A stretch of DNA of 64,000 nucleotides from Diphasiastrum complanatum (GCA_029204225.1 CM055092.1:40211820-40275819), one strand, 5' to 3'. Positions 33,803 to 44,600 are shown, counted from the first letter of the stretch. A program made the numbers and translations. The notes: generated by a model not told the origin, from the sequence alone.

Positions 33803-34909
33803 CTAATGCATAGCATCATTTATCGATGGTTGTTTGAAATCATAGTATGTATGTTCTTGAAATATTACATCCTTAGAGACAAACACTACATTGGTGGACG
33901 GATCATAAACTTTATAAGCTTTATGCTCATTAGGATAGCCAATGAAAATACATTTATTTGTCCTATGATCTAGCTTCTTCCTAAGCTGTTTAGGAATGTG
34001 AACAAAACATATACAACCAAATATTTTTAAGTGGTTGATACTAGGCTTGTGCCCATGCCAAACTTCATAAGGAGTCTTGTTGTTGACGACTTTGGTGTTG
34101 AATCTGTTCTGCACGTAACAGGCTGTGGCAGTAGCTTCTACCCAGAACTTCGCAAGTAAGTGTGCTTGATGTAGCATTGATCTGGCTGAGTTGAGAAGAG
34201 TTTGGTTCTTCCTTTCTGCAATCTCGTTCTGTTGAGGTGAATAGGAAGTAGTGAACTGTATTTTGATGCCATGTTCAGCCAGGTAGTCAGACATCTCGTT
34301 GGAAATGTATTCGTCACCACCATCAGTTCGGAGTGGCCTCACTTTCCTAGATGTTTGTGTCTCAGCCATGGCCTTGAATCTCCTGAAGCATTCAAAGGCT
34401 TCAGATTTGTGCTTAGTGAACATAACTATAGACCATCTGGAGTAATCATCTATGAAAGTGATGAAATAGATTGCATCTCCTAAGGATGGAGTTGGTGTTG
34501 GACCACAGAGATCGCTATGTACAAGATCTAATACATGCTTTGATTTGATGGAATTTGGAAACTTGCTTCTAGAGTGCTTCCCATAGATGCATGATTCACA
34601 AAAGAAAGATTTCCTATCTAATGAAGACAGAAAATTCAAACCATCAACTAAATTATTACAAAGCATATAAGAACGTGATATTGTATTCATGTGTCCAAAT
34701 CGAATATGCCATAGAACAGCACTGTCGTTTATATTTTCATTAGAGATACTAGCTAATACAACTAAATTAGAGAGTACGTAAAGGTTCCCGACTCTAGTGC
34801 ATGTAGTCAGAGGAGTATCTTTCTCGAATATTGTACACTCCTCAGATGAGAAGGTAACAATGTAGCCCTCATCAGTTATCTTCGAGACTAATAATAGGTT
34901 CTTTGACAA
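33803..34909 (-). CDS. Copia-4 pre-integrase and integrase (Tork-like)
   Basis: The 368-codon frame starts in the region after the protease (KNLLLVSKI). It carries LWHIRFGHMN, Cys-x2-Cys (FFCESCIYG), LVHSDLCGPTPTPSLGDA, FITFIDDYSRWS, LRTDGGDEYISNEM, SPQQNEIAERKN, and the C-terminal KIFGCICFVH, FIGYPNEHKAYKVYDP and DVIFQE. The catalytic D, D and E are present. NGGEY has become GGDEY and QNGVAERKN has become QNEIAERKN, so activity is doubtful. The end of the frame (NDAMH) precedes a broken linker to RT. Confidence 0.88.
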   Translation of the reverse strand: MSKNLLLVSKITDEGYIVTFSSEECTIFEKDTPLTTCTRVGNLYVLSNLVVLASISNENINDSAVLWHIRFGHMNTISRSYMLCNNLVDGLNFLSSLDRKSFFCESCIYGKHSRSKFPNSIKSKHVLDLVHSDLCGPTPTPSLGDAIYFITFIDDYSRWSIVMFTKHKSEAFECFRRFKAMAETQTSRKVRPLRTDGGDEYISNEMSDYLAEHGIKIQFTTSYSPQQNEIAERKNQTLLNSARSMLHQAHLLAKFWVEATATACYVQNRFNTKVVNNKTPYEVWHGHKPSINHLKIFGCICFVHIPKQLRKKLDHRTNKCIFIGYPNEHKAYKVYDPSTNVVFVSKDVIFQEHTYYDFKQPSINDAMH

Positions 34910-35353
34910 CTGAGAAACATGAAGGACGCGGTGTTTTTAGCAGTAAAACCCTTGAAAATAGAGGACCTTCAGGAATTTTCTCTCTCTTCGCATTTTTCAG
35001 AAAAATGCGAAAAAGGAATGAAGGTGTTTGAAAATAGTTAAACTATTGAACTGTGAACAAATTGACTTCTTCAAAAAATAGTTGAACGGAAGAAGTCAAA
35101 GGTAAGTGTTGCAGTCTTCGGGAAAGTGCAAAAAATGCGAACTATGACACTTAGTGTATTTTTCTGCAGACTGTTCAAAAATAATGTAAATCTGCAGACT
35201 TGTTCTAAATGTAAGTTTTGTGGAAGTCTTTGAAGATGGCCAAGTCTTCAATGACTTCAAGTTATTAAACTTAACATCTGAACTTAAAATTATAATGGGA
35301 TTGGTTATCTTTTGCTCGCGATCATCCAGAAGTCTCTTGTAGACATTCTTCAA

Positions 35354-36092
35354 GTAATTGGCTGTCTAAGTTATGATTAACCAAGGAGGCAATTGTGGCT
35401 TAATTTCCAACACGATCTTTTTAGTTTGAACCGTTTAGGTAGAAAGATTTAGCTATTTACTCAGACACGTTTCCCAGCTTGTCAATGGGACAAATAGGAT
35501 TTGAACACTCCAGCTACATGCATACACATCCACATGCAATCAAGACTCGTTCATAGACAGATCAGTGTTCCAAACAAGTGAACACTCAGCGATTCTTGCT
35601 ACTAATTAACTCTAGAAATTCAAAGAACAGGTAATGCAAAAAGATTAATCTACAGATCAAGAACAAGAAACAAGAAACTAACCTTCTAACAACATACTAG
35701 TAATCCAAGAATCAAGAAACACCCATCTCTTGATTCTTGGATAACCCAAGAACAATCAAGAACTGGATTGCTAGTAGATATGCAAGATCTGAATCACAAT
35801 TCCAGCCTATCTAGTTTACCTGAATGCTGAAAATTACTTAAGCAAGAACAAGAAAACTATTCCACAACCAAAAACAAGAGAAAGCAAAGCATGTTCATAG
35901 GAGATTCACTCAAGAAAACAGCCATGAACAAGGAGCTCCAAGTTTTCCAATGACTCGTGGAAGATCTTCTTTATTCAACAAGAGTAATGACAAATACAAG
36001 AAAAAGCTCCCTCACAAGAGAGAGGCGCTCTTAAATAAACAAGAAGGCTGCCCATGTGGAGCCCCCGTGGCAATTCCACTAATTTAGAAATT
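35354..36092. other. No gene recognised
   Basis: AT-rich sequence with repeated AAGAACAAGAAACAAG words (35,650-35,700). It may include the decayed 5' LTR of Copia-4, but no matching copy was found. Confidence 0.4.
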
Positions 36093-38500
36093 TCAAGTGG
36101 AATTAGCTCTTCCATGGCTTTGACCAATTTCTTCTCTGCCACCTCTCATGTTGCAAGGATATTTCCTTTCAAATCTTTCAGACTCTTTGGTGTCCGCCAA
36201 GTTATTTTTTGGCCTGGTAGGTGAGGCTGCCCTACGTTGCTGTGGTGGCTTCGCCAGATAGTCGTCCATTGCCTTAGTGCACGTATCGCTCTTTTTAGCC
36301 CACTCGGTTGTGGAGGGCTCAACTTTGTCCACATCCGCAGGTCTAGGTGAGAATCTTCTGGTTTCTGGCAGATCAGCCAGAAAGTCATCTTCACCACCAA
36401 TGTCGGTGTTAGTTTCTGGAAGGTCAGGGATGGAGTGATCAAGGGAGAGAGGCATAGGAATGACAGGTTTAGAAGGAACCGGGTTTAACAAATTGTACGC
36501 CGCACCGAGGGAACTGAGCTATTATAAGATCTCGTCCCGTTGGGCCTTGTACGTCTCAGCAGGTCCTTTCGAAAGTCTCAAAATTCTACTAGTAGGAGAT
36601 TAAGAGGAGGAAGAAGGTGGACGAATAGGGTAAGTTGGAATGAATGTTTCAGAAAAATTAAATGCATAGTAGGAAGAGAGTTTGAAGGTGGGAGGGGGAA
36701 GGGAAAAAGCTCCAAAAGAAGCCTTAGTTCTCTGGCCGTCCAGATCCGAACTACCACCCAATTGCTGGGTTTGCCCATCGTTGTTGTCCGCTCCATCATC
36801 TCTGTCATCGTCCTTTGGTTTATTGTCAGAAATTCTCGCTTGGGCCTTGCACGCCGTGTTCCAAAGCTGGTTCACTTTGTCCAAGACTTGCTGTAGGGCC
36901 TTCGTCATTTCTTCTAACTGCTTCAGGGACTTGAGAATGATCTTTGCCTGTTTGGTTGCATCAGTCTCATAATTCTTCTTTTCAGCTTCTCTTTCTTGAA
37001 TCAGCTGTACGTACTTTTCCATCCGGATGGTTGGAGCTTGTGGAGTTTGAAACTGTATGTCTTTGGGCTTGACGAGAGGCCATCCACTGTCATTGCGCTA
37101 GATGATCCATCTCGTGATTGGTCGATCTGGGCCATCTGGAGCTCAAGTTGTTGCTGAACCTCTCTTAATTCCGCTATCTACCCTGCCATCACAGATTTTA
37201 TTTCCCCTGTCTCCTTTTCTTTTTCTTTTGTTTGTTTTTTTCTGTTGGGCGATTGTTTGGTCCTGATGTTTGACCTTATTCTCCAGAACCTTCTGTTGGC
37301 TCACCAACCAGTGCACGTGGTAACTGGATTCGGACAAGCTAATCATCGAGTGCTTCATTGCTTCGGAGAGCTCTTTGAGGTTAGAGATGGTTGGATACTG
37401 ATCGGGGGCATGAGTGGTTGATGTTAGTCCAAAAAATATACGTTGTTGAGGAAGTGAAGGTGACAATGGAGGAAGTGGAGAGATGACATTAATAAAGATG
37501 GTAGTGGTGATTATTAGAATAGTGGTGGTGGTGATTAATGGAATAGTGGTGGTGGTGGTTAGTGGGGGTGTCTTGACTGATCCGCTTTGCTCTCTTCGTC
37601 ATCACTAATCTCTATTAGGTCCGCAACATCAAAGTATATTGAAGTGTTCATGAGAACGTGGACTTGTTGGGCCTGTTCTTGCTGAGCTGCTCTTGTGTCT
37701 TGGGGAATGATATTCCCATCTCCCCCCCTCCCAAATATTGTGCCTATGGTGAATTTGGCGATATCGGCATTGTAATTAGCATGGGGAGAGTTGTTATTGT
37801 GGCTTGTTGGACAGCTTGTGAGTCTTTGCCAGTATCTACCAGCCCGGATGTGGCTACTCCATCACCTCCGTCTATGATGTGTATGGGTGAGGAGTGTTGC
37901 TTTGATGTTGTATCAGAGGTCGAACTACCATTTTGGGAGTCTGTCGAATTCGAGGATGCTGAATGAGATTGTGTAGCTTGGCTCGTTGCTCATGGTTTCC
38001 TCTTGAGTGGCTCTCCCTCAGATTCAGACTCTTTTGACTCTGTTGCATTTGGAGATCGCCTCTTGGTGAGCTTCTTTCAGGTCCTCTGTTGTCTTTTGTC
38101 AGGTTTGCCTTGGAGGTATCTATCTCTTTTGCTATGATGTGTATGGGTGAGGAGTGTTGCTTTGATGTTGTATCAGAGGTCGAACTGCCATTTTGGGAGT
38201 CTGTCGAACTCGAGGATGCCGAATGAGATTGTGTAGCTTGGCTCGTTGCTCATGGTTTCCTCTTGAGTGGCTCTCCCTCAGATTCAGAATCTTTTGACTC
38301 TGTTGCATCTGGAGATCGCCTCTTGGTGAGCTTCTTTCAGGTCCTCTGTTGTCTTTTGTCAGGTTTGCCTTGGAGGTATCTGTCTCTTTTGCTATCGAAG
38401 AGTCTTCTGCTATTGGATCTTTTGGGAGGCTGGTGGTGTCGGTTGTTTCGGCACCAACTTGAGTATACTTATATTTGGCCTTTTTGGTGCCGGATGTAGA
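36093..38500 (-). other. Cluster of low-complexity minus-strand ORFs, unrecognised
   Basis: Minus frames 37466-37143, 37022-36600 and 36491-36093 are rich in Lys, Glu, Gln, Ser and Pro. The middle one has a coiled-coil-like start (EKYVQLIQEREAEKKNYE, LKQLEEMTKALQQVLDKV) and then an Asp/Asn-rich run. Upstream (38,500-37,870, minus) is a Ser/Thr-rich broken frame within a tandem duplication. The set resembles a structural (gag-like) or regulatory protein of a mobile element, but no zinc knuckle or enzyme motif supports this. Function is unassigned. Confidence 0.3.
37872..38391. repeat. 260-bp tandem duplication
   Basis: The unit 37872-38131 is repeated at 38132-38391, both beginning CTATGATGTGTATGGGTGAG. 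Only a few substitutions separate them by eye, so the duplication is fairly recent. A 260-bp unit is not a multiple of three, so any frame through it shifts. Confidence 0.9.
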
Positions 38501-38804
38501 ATGAGATGCAATAAAGACTAATAGAGGCAGTCAAAAAGCATAAATGAAAGAAGAGTTAAGAAAACAGTTTAAAAACCCGACCGGATCAATCACCATAGCA
38601 CAACGTCAAGTGCAATAAGACAAGACAACAGAATTGCTCTCCACAAACTGTATATTCAACTGATAAGCAAGTACAAAGATAAAGTTGCTTAAAAGCACTC
38701 AAAGGACTCATAAAAGAAAGACGGCCCGATAATTCTAGAACTGAGCACATGTGGTGCCATCGAAATAAGAAAGCATTGTATAAGTCGATCATTGCTATTT
38801 TAAC
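38501..38804 (-). repeat. Possible Copia-5 3' LTR segment
   Basis: A purine tract GAGGGAGAG (minus sense, 38,805-38,813) follows the RNase H stop, so the LTR should start here. The expected TG start is not clear (TTAAAATAGC), and no second copy was found. Confidence 0.3.
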
Positions 38805-38896
38805 TCTCTCCCTCAATGATCAATGTCTTTCTTTATTTTAGAGTTTACTCTATTCATGAAACATACCTCCATGATAGTATTGCAAGTAAAGGCTTT

Positions 38897-39364
38897 TTAC
38901 ATAACCAGATCTAAGCCAAGTTTGGCTCTCAAAGTCTCAAACTTTTTTTTACTTAAAGCTTTCGTAAATATATCAGCAACTTGTAACAACGTAGAATAGT
39001 GTACAATATTTATATCTTCAGATTGTAGCTTTTCAAGCACAAAGTGATATTTTATCTCAATATGTTTTGTCCTTGCGTGAAAGACAGGATTCTTAGCCAA
39101 TTGTATTCGACTTTGGCTATCACAGAAAATAACAGTAGGGTTTACTTGCTTCATGCCAATCTCACATAACAACTTACACAGCCAAATAGCTTCCTGGGCG
39201 GCATAACTTAACGCTTTATATTTGGCTTCTATAGAAGAAAGAGAAATAGTATGTTGCTTCTTGCTAGACCATGAAAAACAACCGCTACCAAAATTGAAGG
39301 CATAACCTATTGTTGACTTTCTATCATCTACATTTCCTGCCCAATCAGCGTCACCAACTCTCAT
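38897..39364 (-). CDS. Copia-5 RNase H domain
   Basis: The frame reads GDADWAGNVDDRKSTIGY, SSKKQHTISLSSIEAKYKA, FCDSQSRIQLAKNPVFHAR, HIEIKYHFVLEKL and ADIFTKALSKKKF, a full copia RNase H. It begins directly at the deletion joint. Confidence 0.85.
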   Translation of the reverse strand: MRVGDADWAGNVDDRKSTIGYAFNFGSGCFSWSSKKQHTISLSSIEAKYKALSYAAQEAIWLCKLLCEIGMKQVNPTVIFCDSQSRIQLAKNPVFHARTKHIEIKYHFVLEKLQSEDINIVHYSTLLQVADIFTKALSKKKFETLRAKLGLDLVM

Positions 39365-39369
39365 GTATC

Positions 39370-40161
39370 ATACCTGTGGATGGATTCCATCTCCTCTTCC
39401 ATTGCCCTTTGCCACTCTTTGTGATTTTTTGCTTCATCAAAGGTTGATGACTCTCGACACTTCAAAATGTCACTCATTAGGGCATAGTTCACATGATAAC
39501 GATCGGGAGACTTCCTTTCTCACATTGATCTTCTCACTTATCCTTGTGTGCTAGATCCTGGTTGATTCAGCTTTGCGTCCTTCATGATCTTTTCATACCA
39601 TTTTGGTATCTTAGATTCAGGTGATACACTATGTGGAGAGTATGTATCCCAAGGAGTATCCAAGTAATGTCTTTTACTTCCAACCGGTTTCTCCTTTATT
39701 GATCCTGTTGGCAAGTACCTTCCCCTAGGCTCTTGAATAGGTGGTGTCTTCTCATACTTGCCCTCTAGACTCTCATCTTCATGGGCATCATCTTGTGGAG
39801 CGTCTTCTTCATCTTCTTCTTCCAAAATTGTGAGAAGTCTTTTGATGCTTTCACCACTTGCATGGTCTTCATCTTCATACCTATGCGTCTCATCAAAGAT
39901 CACATCTTTGCTTATGTGAATCTTGTTCATTACAGGATCAAAACACTTGTATGCCTTCGTCCTCTTATCATAACCAACAAAAATACACTTGATTGCTTTT
40001 GCATCAAGTTTCTTTCGTTCCTCCTTTGGCACATGTACATAGGCCCTACATCCAATGACACAAAACTTGTCGATTTTTGGCTTTATTCCTATAAATGCTT
40101 CTTTGGGAGTCACATTTGAAACCACAACTGTAGGGCTCCTGTTTTGCAAGAACGTTGCCGC
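39370..40161 (-). pseudogene. Copia-5 integrase C-terminal region and RT start
   Basis: The frame reads TAATFLQNRSPTVVV, GCRAYVHVPKEERKKLDAKA, CIFVGYDKRTKAYKCFDP and DVIFDE, then an acidic linker. After a stop, DEAKNHKEWQRAMEEEM marks the start of RT. The open frame continues 174 bases upstream into the solo LTR, so its first 58 codons are not integrase. Confidence 0.8.
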
Positions 40162-40776
40162 TGTCAAAATATTGAAAAATCTATGTAATGTTGTGAGTAT
40201 GGGTCCTAAAAATGCCAAAGATGAATTGAGCTCTTTTGGCTTAGTAAAGACCCATCTTAGATTAAAATATTCAAGGTAGGTAGAAGTAGAAACTCGAGCT
40301 ACCATAGGAATTGCCATTTGTACTTTACATGCCACATTTAATGCATGACAAGACTAGGTGGCACAATTAGACATAGTGAGGTGGCTTGAATAAGTCTAGA
40401 TAGCTTGAGAGGTTGATTCACAACTCCAATTCACCTCAAAGTAGGAGAAGAGTCCATGGATCTATATATATGTGATGTACTCTCATTAAGATGATGATGA
40501 AATTTGTGTGTAGTGCAGATTTGGAGACAAGCTCTTTGTGCCCTCTCTCTCTCTCCATGAGTTTTGTACTCCATATTTTCTCTCTCTAGCCGAGTAGAGG
40601 CATTTATGATGCTTAGTCTTATGTTTTGTTGACAGATCTTGCTTGTAACACAATAATATTGCTTGTATGATCAGCTTTCTTATTGACAACCAATGCTAGT
40701 CTGATCTTTATGGTATTATTGGGCTTAGGAGATCAAAAATACATGTGTAGGGCATCCCACACGTGTGAATTCAGTA
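40162..40776. mobile_element. Probable solo LTR (615 bp) in Copia-5 integrase
   Basis: Integrase codons on both sides (TAATFLQN on the left; MESARSMMKQMG and FWSEACSAAT on the right) are interrupted here, and GCCGC occurs at both edges (40157-40161 and 40777-40781). The segment starts TGTCAAAAT and holds a CTATATATATG TATA-like box near 40,462, but ends TA rather than CA. No internal retroelement genes are present, so a solo LTR left by recombination is the simplest reading. Confidence 0.5.
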
Positions 40777-40939
40777 GCCGCACTGCACGCTTCCGACCAA
40801 AATGAATCGGTCAAGCCCATTTGCTTCATCATGGAGCGTGCACTCTCCATAATAGTCCTTTTCTTTTAGCTACACCATTACTATGCGGCGTGTGTGATTG
40901 TGTGTTTTAATCAGTATTCATCTTCTTAAAATTTGGGTG

Positions 40940-41382
40940 ACCTATGCTCAGCATAGGTGGTTGCACGAGTCCTCTCCTCTAACCTATATTGATCATAGGT
41001 TGTGTTCGGGTCCTTAGTAACAACCTATGCTCAACATAGGAAGCTGGTGGGATTTTTCTATTCTTTCCTGCTTGTTAACCTATGCTAAGCATAGGTTGCA
41101 ACTCTGGTCCTCTTCTAGCCTATGCTCAACATAGGTTAGCAAGCAGATTACGAAGACATCCTATGCTGAGCATAGGTGGGACTAGAGTGTGCGAGTGACA
41201 ACCTATGCTGAGCATAGGTTGCATCTCGGGTCCTCTTCTAACCTATGCACAGCATAGGTCATCACTCACGTGCTCTAGTCCCAACTATGCTCATCATAGG
41301 ATGTCTTCGCAATCTGCTTGCTAACCTATGTTGAGCATAGGTTAGAAGAGGACTAAAGATGCAACCTATACTCAGCATAGGT
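40940..41382. repeat. Array of 11 near-palindromes at about 41-bp spacing
   Basis: Palindromes of the form AACCTATGCTNAGCATAGGTT begin near 40940, 40981, 41020, 41077, 41117, 41159, 41200, 41240, 41283, 41322 and 41363. The interval is 39-43 bp except for one of 57. Spacers of about 20 bp differ, but those right of about 41,230 are reverse complements of those on the left: GGGACTAGAG faces CTCTAGTCCC, and GATTACGAAGACA faces TGTCTTCGCAATC. The array is therefore a long inverted repeat built of short palindromes. It lies between truncated Copia-5 and the methyltransferase-family gene fragment. Confidence 0.9.
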
Positions 41383-41581
41383 CGCTACTCGTATTTTTTC
41401 TGTTTTATAAGGCTTAGTCTGAGAAAAGTGATACTTTTGAGATGTTTTGTAAGAAAATGTCTTGAATTTTTAGTTTTGATTTTTAGAGATTTTTCACAAA
41501 AACTGCTTGTCTTATTAAAGTTTTCAGTATTTTCATTCAGGTAGTGATTTAAATTTTTCTAAATAATCTTTTTCTTTGCAG

Positions 41582-42661
41582 ATTTTCAATTGTCTTTGAT
41601 AATTTTCGAAATGTCGAGGAATTCTTTCAAAATTTCGGGTAAACCTCAAGATATTCCACTGATAGATAAAAAGAAATTCATGTATAACTTCACTAGAGGG
41701 GTCAACAACACAAAGCTATCGGAGCTTTTTATTCATTTAGCTGAGAAGCTTGGCAGGGGAGACTCACAATTCAAAGTTCAAGGAAGATTGCTTGCTGATC
41801 AACCAAATGAAAATGAGGAAGAAGGTTTTGTGAACGTACTTGTAAAGGAGACTTAATAGTTTCGTTCTATTTTCATTCTGAATGAGACTATGATAAAGAT
41901 TCAACTTTGCCAGGACAAGGCCATCAAAGCCTATTTTGATAAAGCTCTAATTACTTTGGTGTGTAATTATAAAACATATTTTTATTCAAGTATGTCTACA
42001 TTTGTTTCATGCTTAGCATAGTGGTTACTAAATATAAAATTATTTGAACTTTTAGATAAAAGCCTTAACTCATTATATTTTAAACTTGATTTTTGTTTCT
42101 GTCCAAAGCATGAAGCAATATTTAAAAATGGTTCTAGCTGCTATTGCTGAGGAGAAAGATCCGATCTATTCATTACGGGGTTCAAAAGGTGTATCTATTG
42201 GACCTCGCAAGCCTGCTTCTACCACTGCTCAGGTCACAAAGCCAGCCTTTGAAAACGTTGAGAATGAAACTGTAGCTGTCCCTCATCCCAAAAAAAAGAG
42301 ATCTCATAATATTTCTGAGTCTTCTCTCACTAGACCCATCGCCATAAGTCCATCCTATCTGTAGAAAGCCGCCACCGAACCATCGATGTCTCTACCTGGT
42401 GCATCCATTTGCCCTTTATAAGATAGCTCTGAGCTTGTCAAATCAAGAGCAGATATTCATAAAACAAAAAAAATCAAAGAAACAACTTTGATTTTAGATG
42501 TAAATCAATGTGATAGGCCACCTATAGACCCAATAATAGGAGACAGACCAATGGAAGTAAGAGAACCGAATAAAACACATGTACATAACTTAAAAATAAA
42601 ATTTAAAGATCATACACAAGCCATAGTTACTCCTTTTGTTGTTGTTGATTTCAATTTTTAA
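41582..42661 (+). pseudogene. N-terminal half of a ParB/methyltransferase-family gene (second copy)
   Basis: A TTTCTTTGCAG acceptor at 41,571-41,581 precedes an exon with ATG at 41,611 (MSRNSFKISG), open for 82 codons to two stops at about 41,854. The frame then continues open to a GTGTGT donor near 41,959. A second exon (from about 42,086) reads KQYLKMVLAAIAEE, a basic PKKKR stretch, then, past stops, RPPIDPIIGDRPMEVREP and THVHNLKIKFKDHTQAIV. That last part aligns with WPPIDPDKCRRTMEVRAP and HVTNLMKKMKLNPHATIV of the gene at 50.7-53.6 kb. The ParB-like and methyltransferase parts are absent. Function of this N-terminal region is unknown. Confidence 0.55.
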
Positions 42662-44092
42662 TTGAACTTAGGTTGTAATACTTATAGCTTCTTTAGCTAG
42701 TTCTCTTCATCTTTCATTTCTAAGTGTTTTCTTCTTCTTTTTTTCACAATTTTTTTTCTTCTTTTTGTTTATCAAGTATGAATAACACTCATTCAAGACA
42801 TGCAATTTTGATACGGTCCTCTTGAGTGACTTTCCTTGTCTACTTCAAGATGGCACCCACTAGGCTAGGATGGTGGGGCTAGGCTTCACACCTACACCTC
42901 TCTGTCCAACACTATACCTTACTTCTTCTACAAATCTTGAAACTGTTGTACTACTCAATCATGAAAACATTCAACCTTGCTCACACATGTCACAAATATC
43001 ATTAAGTCCAAACAACAATTTTTATCACACAATACCATTATGATCAAAAGTTACAATCATTCATTTTTAATCTATACAATCATTAAATAATGATTGTCCA
43101 CTCAAAATCAAAACACATATAAAGGATTTCACAAGGTCAATTCCATGTGGAATATTCAATTTTTTTTTTCTTCTTCTTTTTCATCAAGATGTATGTTTCC
43201 CTTTCATATTTGTCCAATTTCTTTCACATTAGGACATTGATATCACTTCTAAACCTTCTAAATACTCTATGGCAGTATGACCTAGGATACCACTAGAGTA
43301 TCTGGCTTTCATGAATCTAAATCCCATTGTGGCATTGGGTTTTAGTTTTGATATTGCCATAGATTATACTAGAAGGTAATTTAAGTTTGAATCCATTCAC
43401 CTCATAAGTAATCCATCTCAAATATTCTTTTCAATGATTTAATGTTTTCCATTTACTAATTCTCGTATTCTCTCCAATCAAGCAAACTTAATTCAATTCA
43501 ATTTTTGATGCAATTGCCATGATCTATCTACGAAAGCTTGACCATTTTTTTCAATGGTTTTATCATGATAATGTATGTGGTTTTGGAAATATATATATAT
43601 ATAGCTCGAACAGTGTTTTTCAACCACTTTGAGCAGTAGCTTTTCCATGTTTTTCAATGAAGTAGCAATATGGGATTTATTATGCTTGTAAATTGCCATT
43701 ATGTTTGTAAGCATAGAGCATATTCTGTAAACCAAAATAGAAACTGAAATCTATTTTTATGTTGTCTATTTTTTACCTCAGACAGTAAATCACTTAATTA
43801 TTATTGATTGTAAAACTATAATTCTTACTGCACAAGGTAAATCCATTGGTCATCTTTTACTGCATTACACATTTAGTATAAATAGACTAATCAGATTCTC
43901 ATTCTTTAATTTCATTCATAGATATCGCAATAATACACAAAATAGCATTTACTCATCTTCTATATGTATTATGAAGTGAATTAAGACATGAGTCAAAACA
44001 GAGATGAGCAATGAAAATTACCTCAGTCTTTTTACTCTGACTTAAGTTTCAAGGGCATGTCCACAAGTTAAGGGATCTTCAGCAGGTCCGGT
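42662..44092. other. No gene recognised
   Basis: AT-rich sequence with poly-T stretches and an (AT)n run at 43,591-43,603. No coding motif is seen. Confidence 0.5.
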
Positions 44093-44600
44093 TCAATATG
44101 TACTTCTTTGTTTCATAGTGACTTTGAATATTTTCTGTGAATGTACAAAAGTCCTTTCAAGCTGCCGGTTCCCATTGTCACTTTTTGGGTCATCTCTTTC
44201 ACTAACAATTTTGGAACAAGAAGATATAGGAAGGAGGGGGTCGCTGAAGGAAGAAGGGAGACAGATCGGGAGAGAGAGAGAGATCGCGTCAGGTAGAGAG
44301 TTCGGGTGAGGGAGTGCCAGAGAGCATTGACCTTGAAGAAGGATTGGGTGATGAGAATAGGGAGGTAGCGCGATCGTGAGGGAGATAGGGAGAGGGGTAG
44401 ATCTGCGGCTGCAGGCAGATGAGACCAGATGCACAGGCGGACAAAGAGCGGTGAGAGAGGGCAGCGAGGGTGTGTGTGTGTGTGTGGTCAGAAATGCAGA
44501 TTGATTAGTGGAGGAGAGGTAGATAGGAGTGCAGACAGATGGTAAACGCAGCACGTCATGGCATTTGGAGCAGCCGTCTCCACTAGTACTTTATGTAGAA
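44093..44600. repeat. Purine-rich low-complexity tract
   Basis: The plus strand is rich in GA and GGAG words, with a (GA)n run near 44,270 and a (GT)n run near 44,470. The 153-codon minus frame through it (Pro/Ser/Leu/His-rich) follows from this composition and is not taken as a gene. Confidence 0.6.

Larger units (their letters stand above)
32704..35353 (-). mobile_element. Copia-4: truncated Ty1/copia element
   Basis: The minus strand carries integrase followed by the start of reverse transcriptase. Gag, protease and RNase H are missing. The right part (34,910-35,353) holds family-specific sequence also seen at 1-760. The left end stops inside RT at about 32,704, where it meets copy B of the two-gene family. 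No LTRs were identified. Confidence 0.8.
38805..40905 (-). mobile_element. Copia-5: Ty1/copia element with RT deletion, split by a solo LTR
   Basis: Minus-strand order is integrase core end (40,885-40,777), insertion (40,776-40,162), integrase C-terminal part and linker (40,161-39,370), a few RT residues, then RNase H (39,364-38,897) and a purine tract. Most of the reverse transcriptase is deleted at about 39,365. The upstream half is lost at about 40,905, near the start of the palindrome array. Confidence 0.8.

Noticed and set aside
39538-40335. A 265-codon integrase-like gene starting at 40335
   Set aside because: The first 58 codons lie in the inserted solo LTR. Only the part below 40,161 is integrase.
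40940-41382. CRISPR array
   Set aside because: Repeats are full palindromes, right-hand spacers are reverse complements of left-hand ones, no cas-like gene is near, and the context is a plant nuclear genome.
44093-44554. 153-codon minus-strand gene
   Set aside because: Composition follows the purine-rich low-complexity tract, and no domain is visible.
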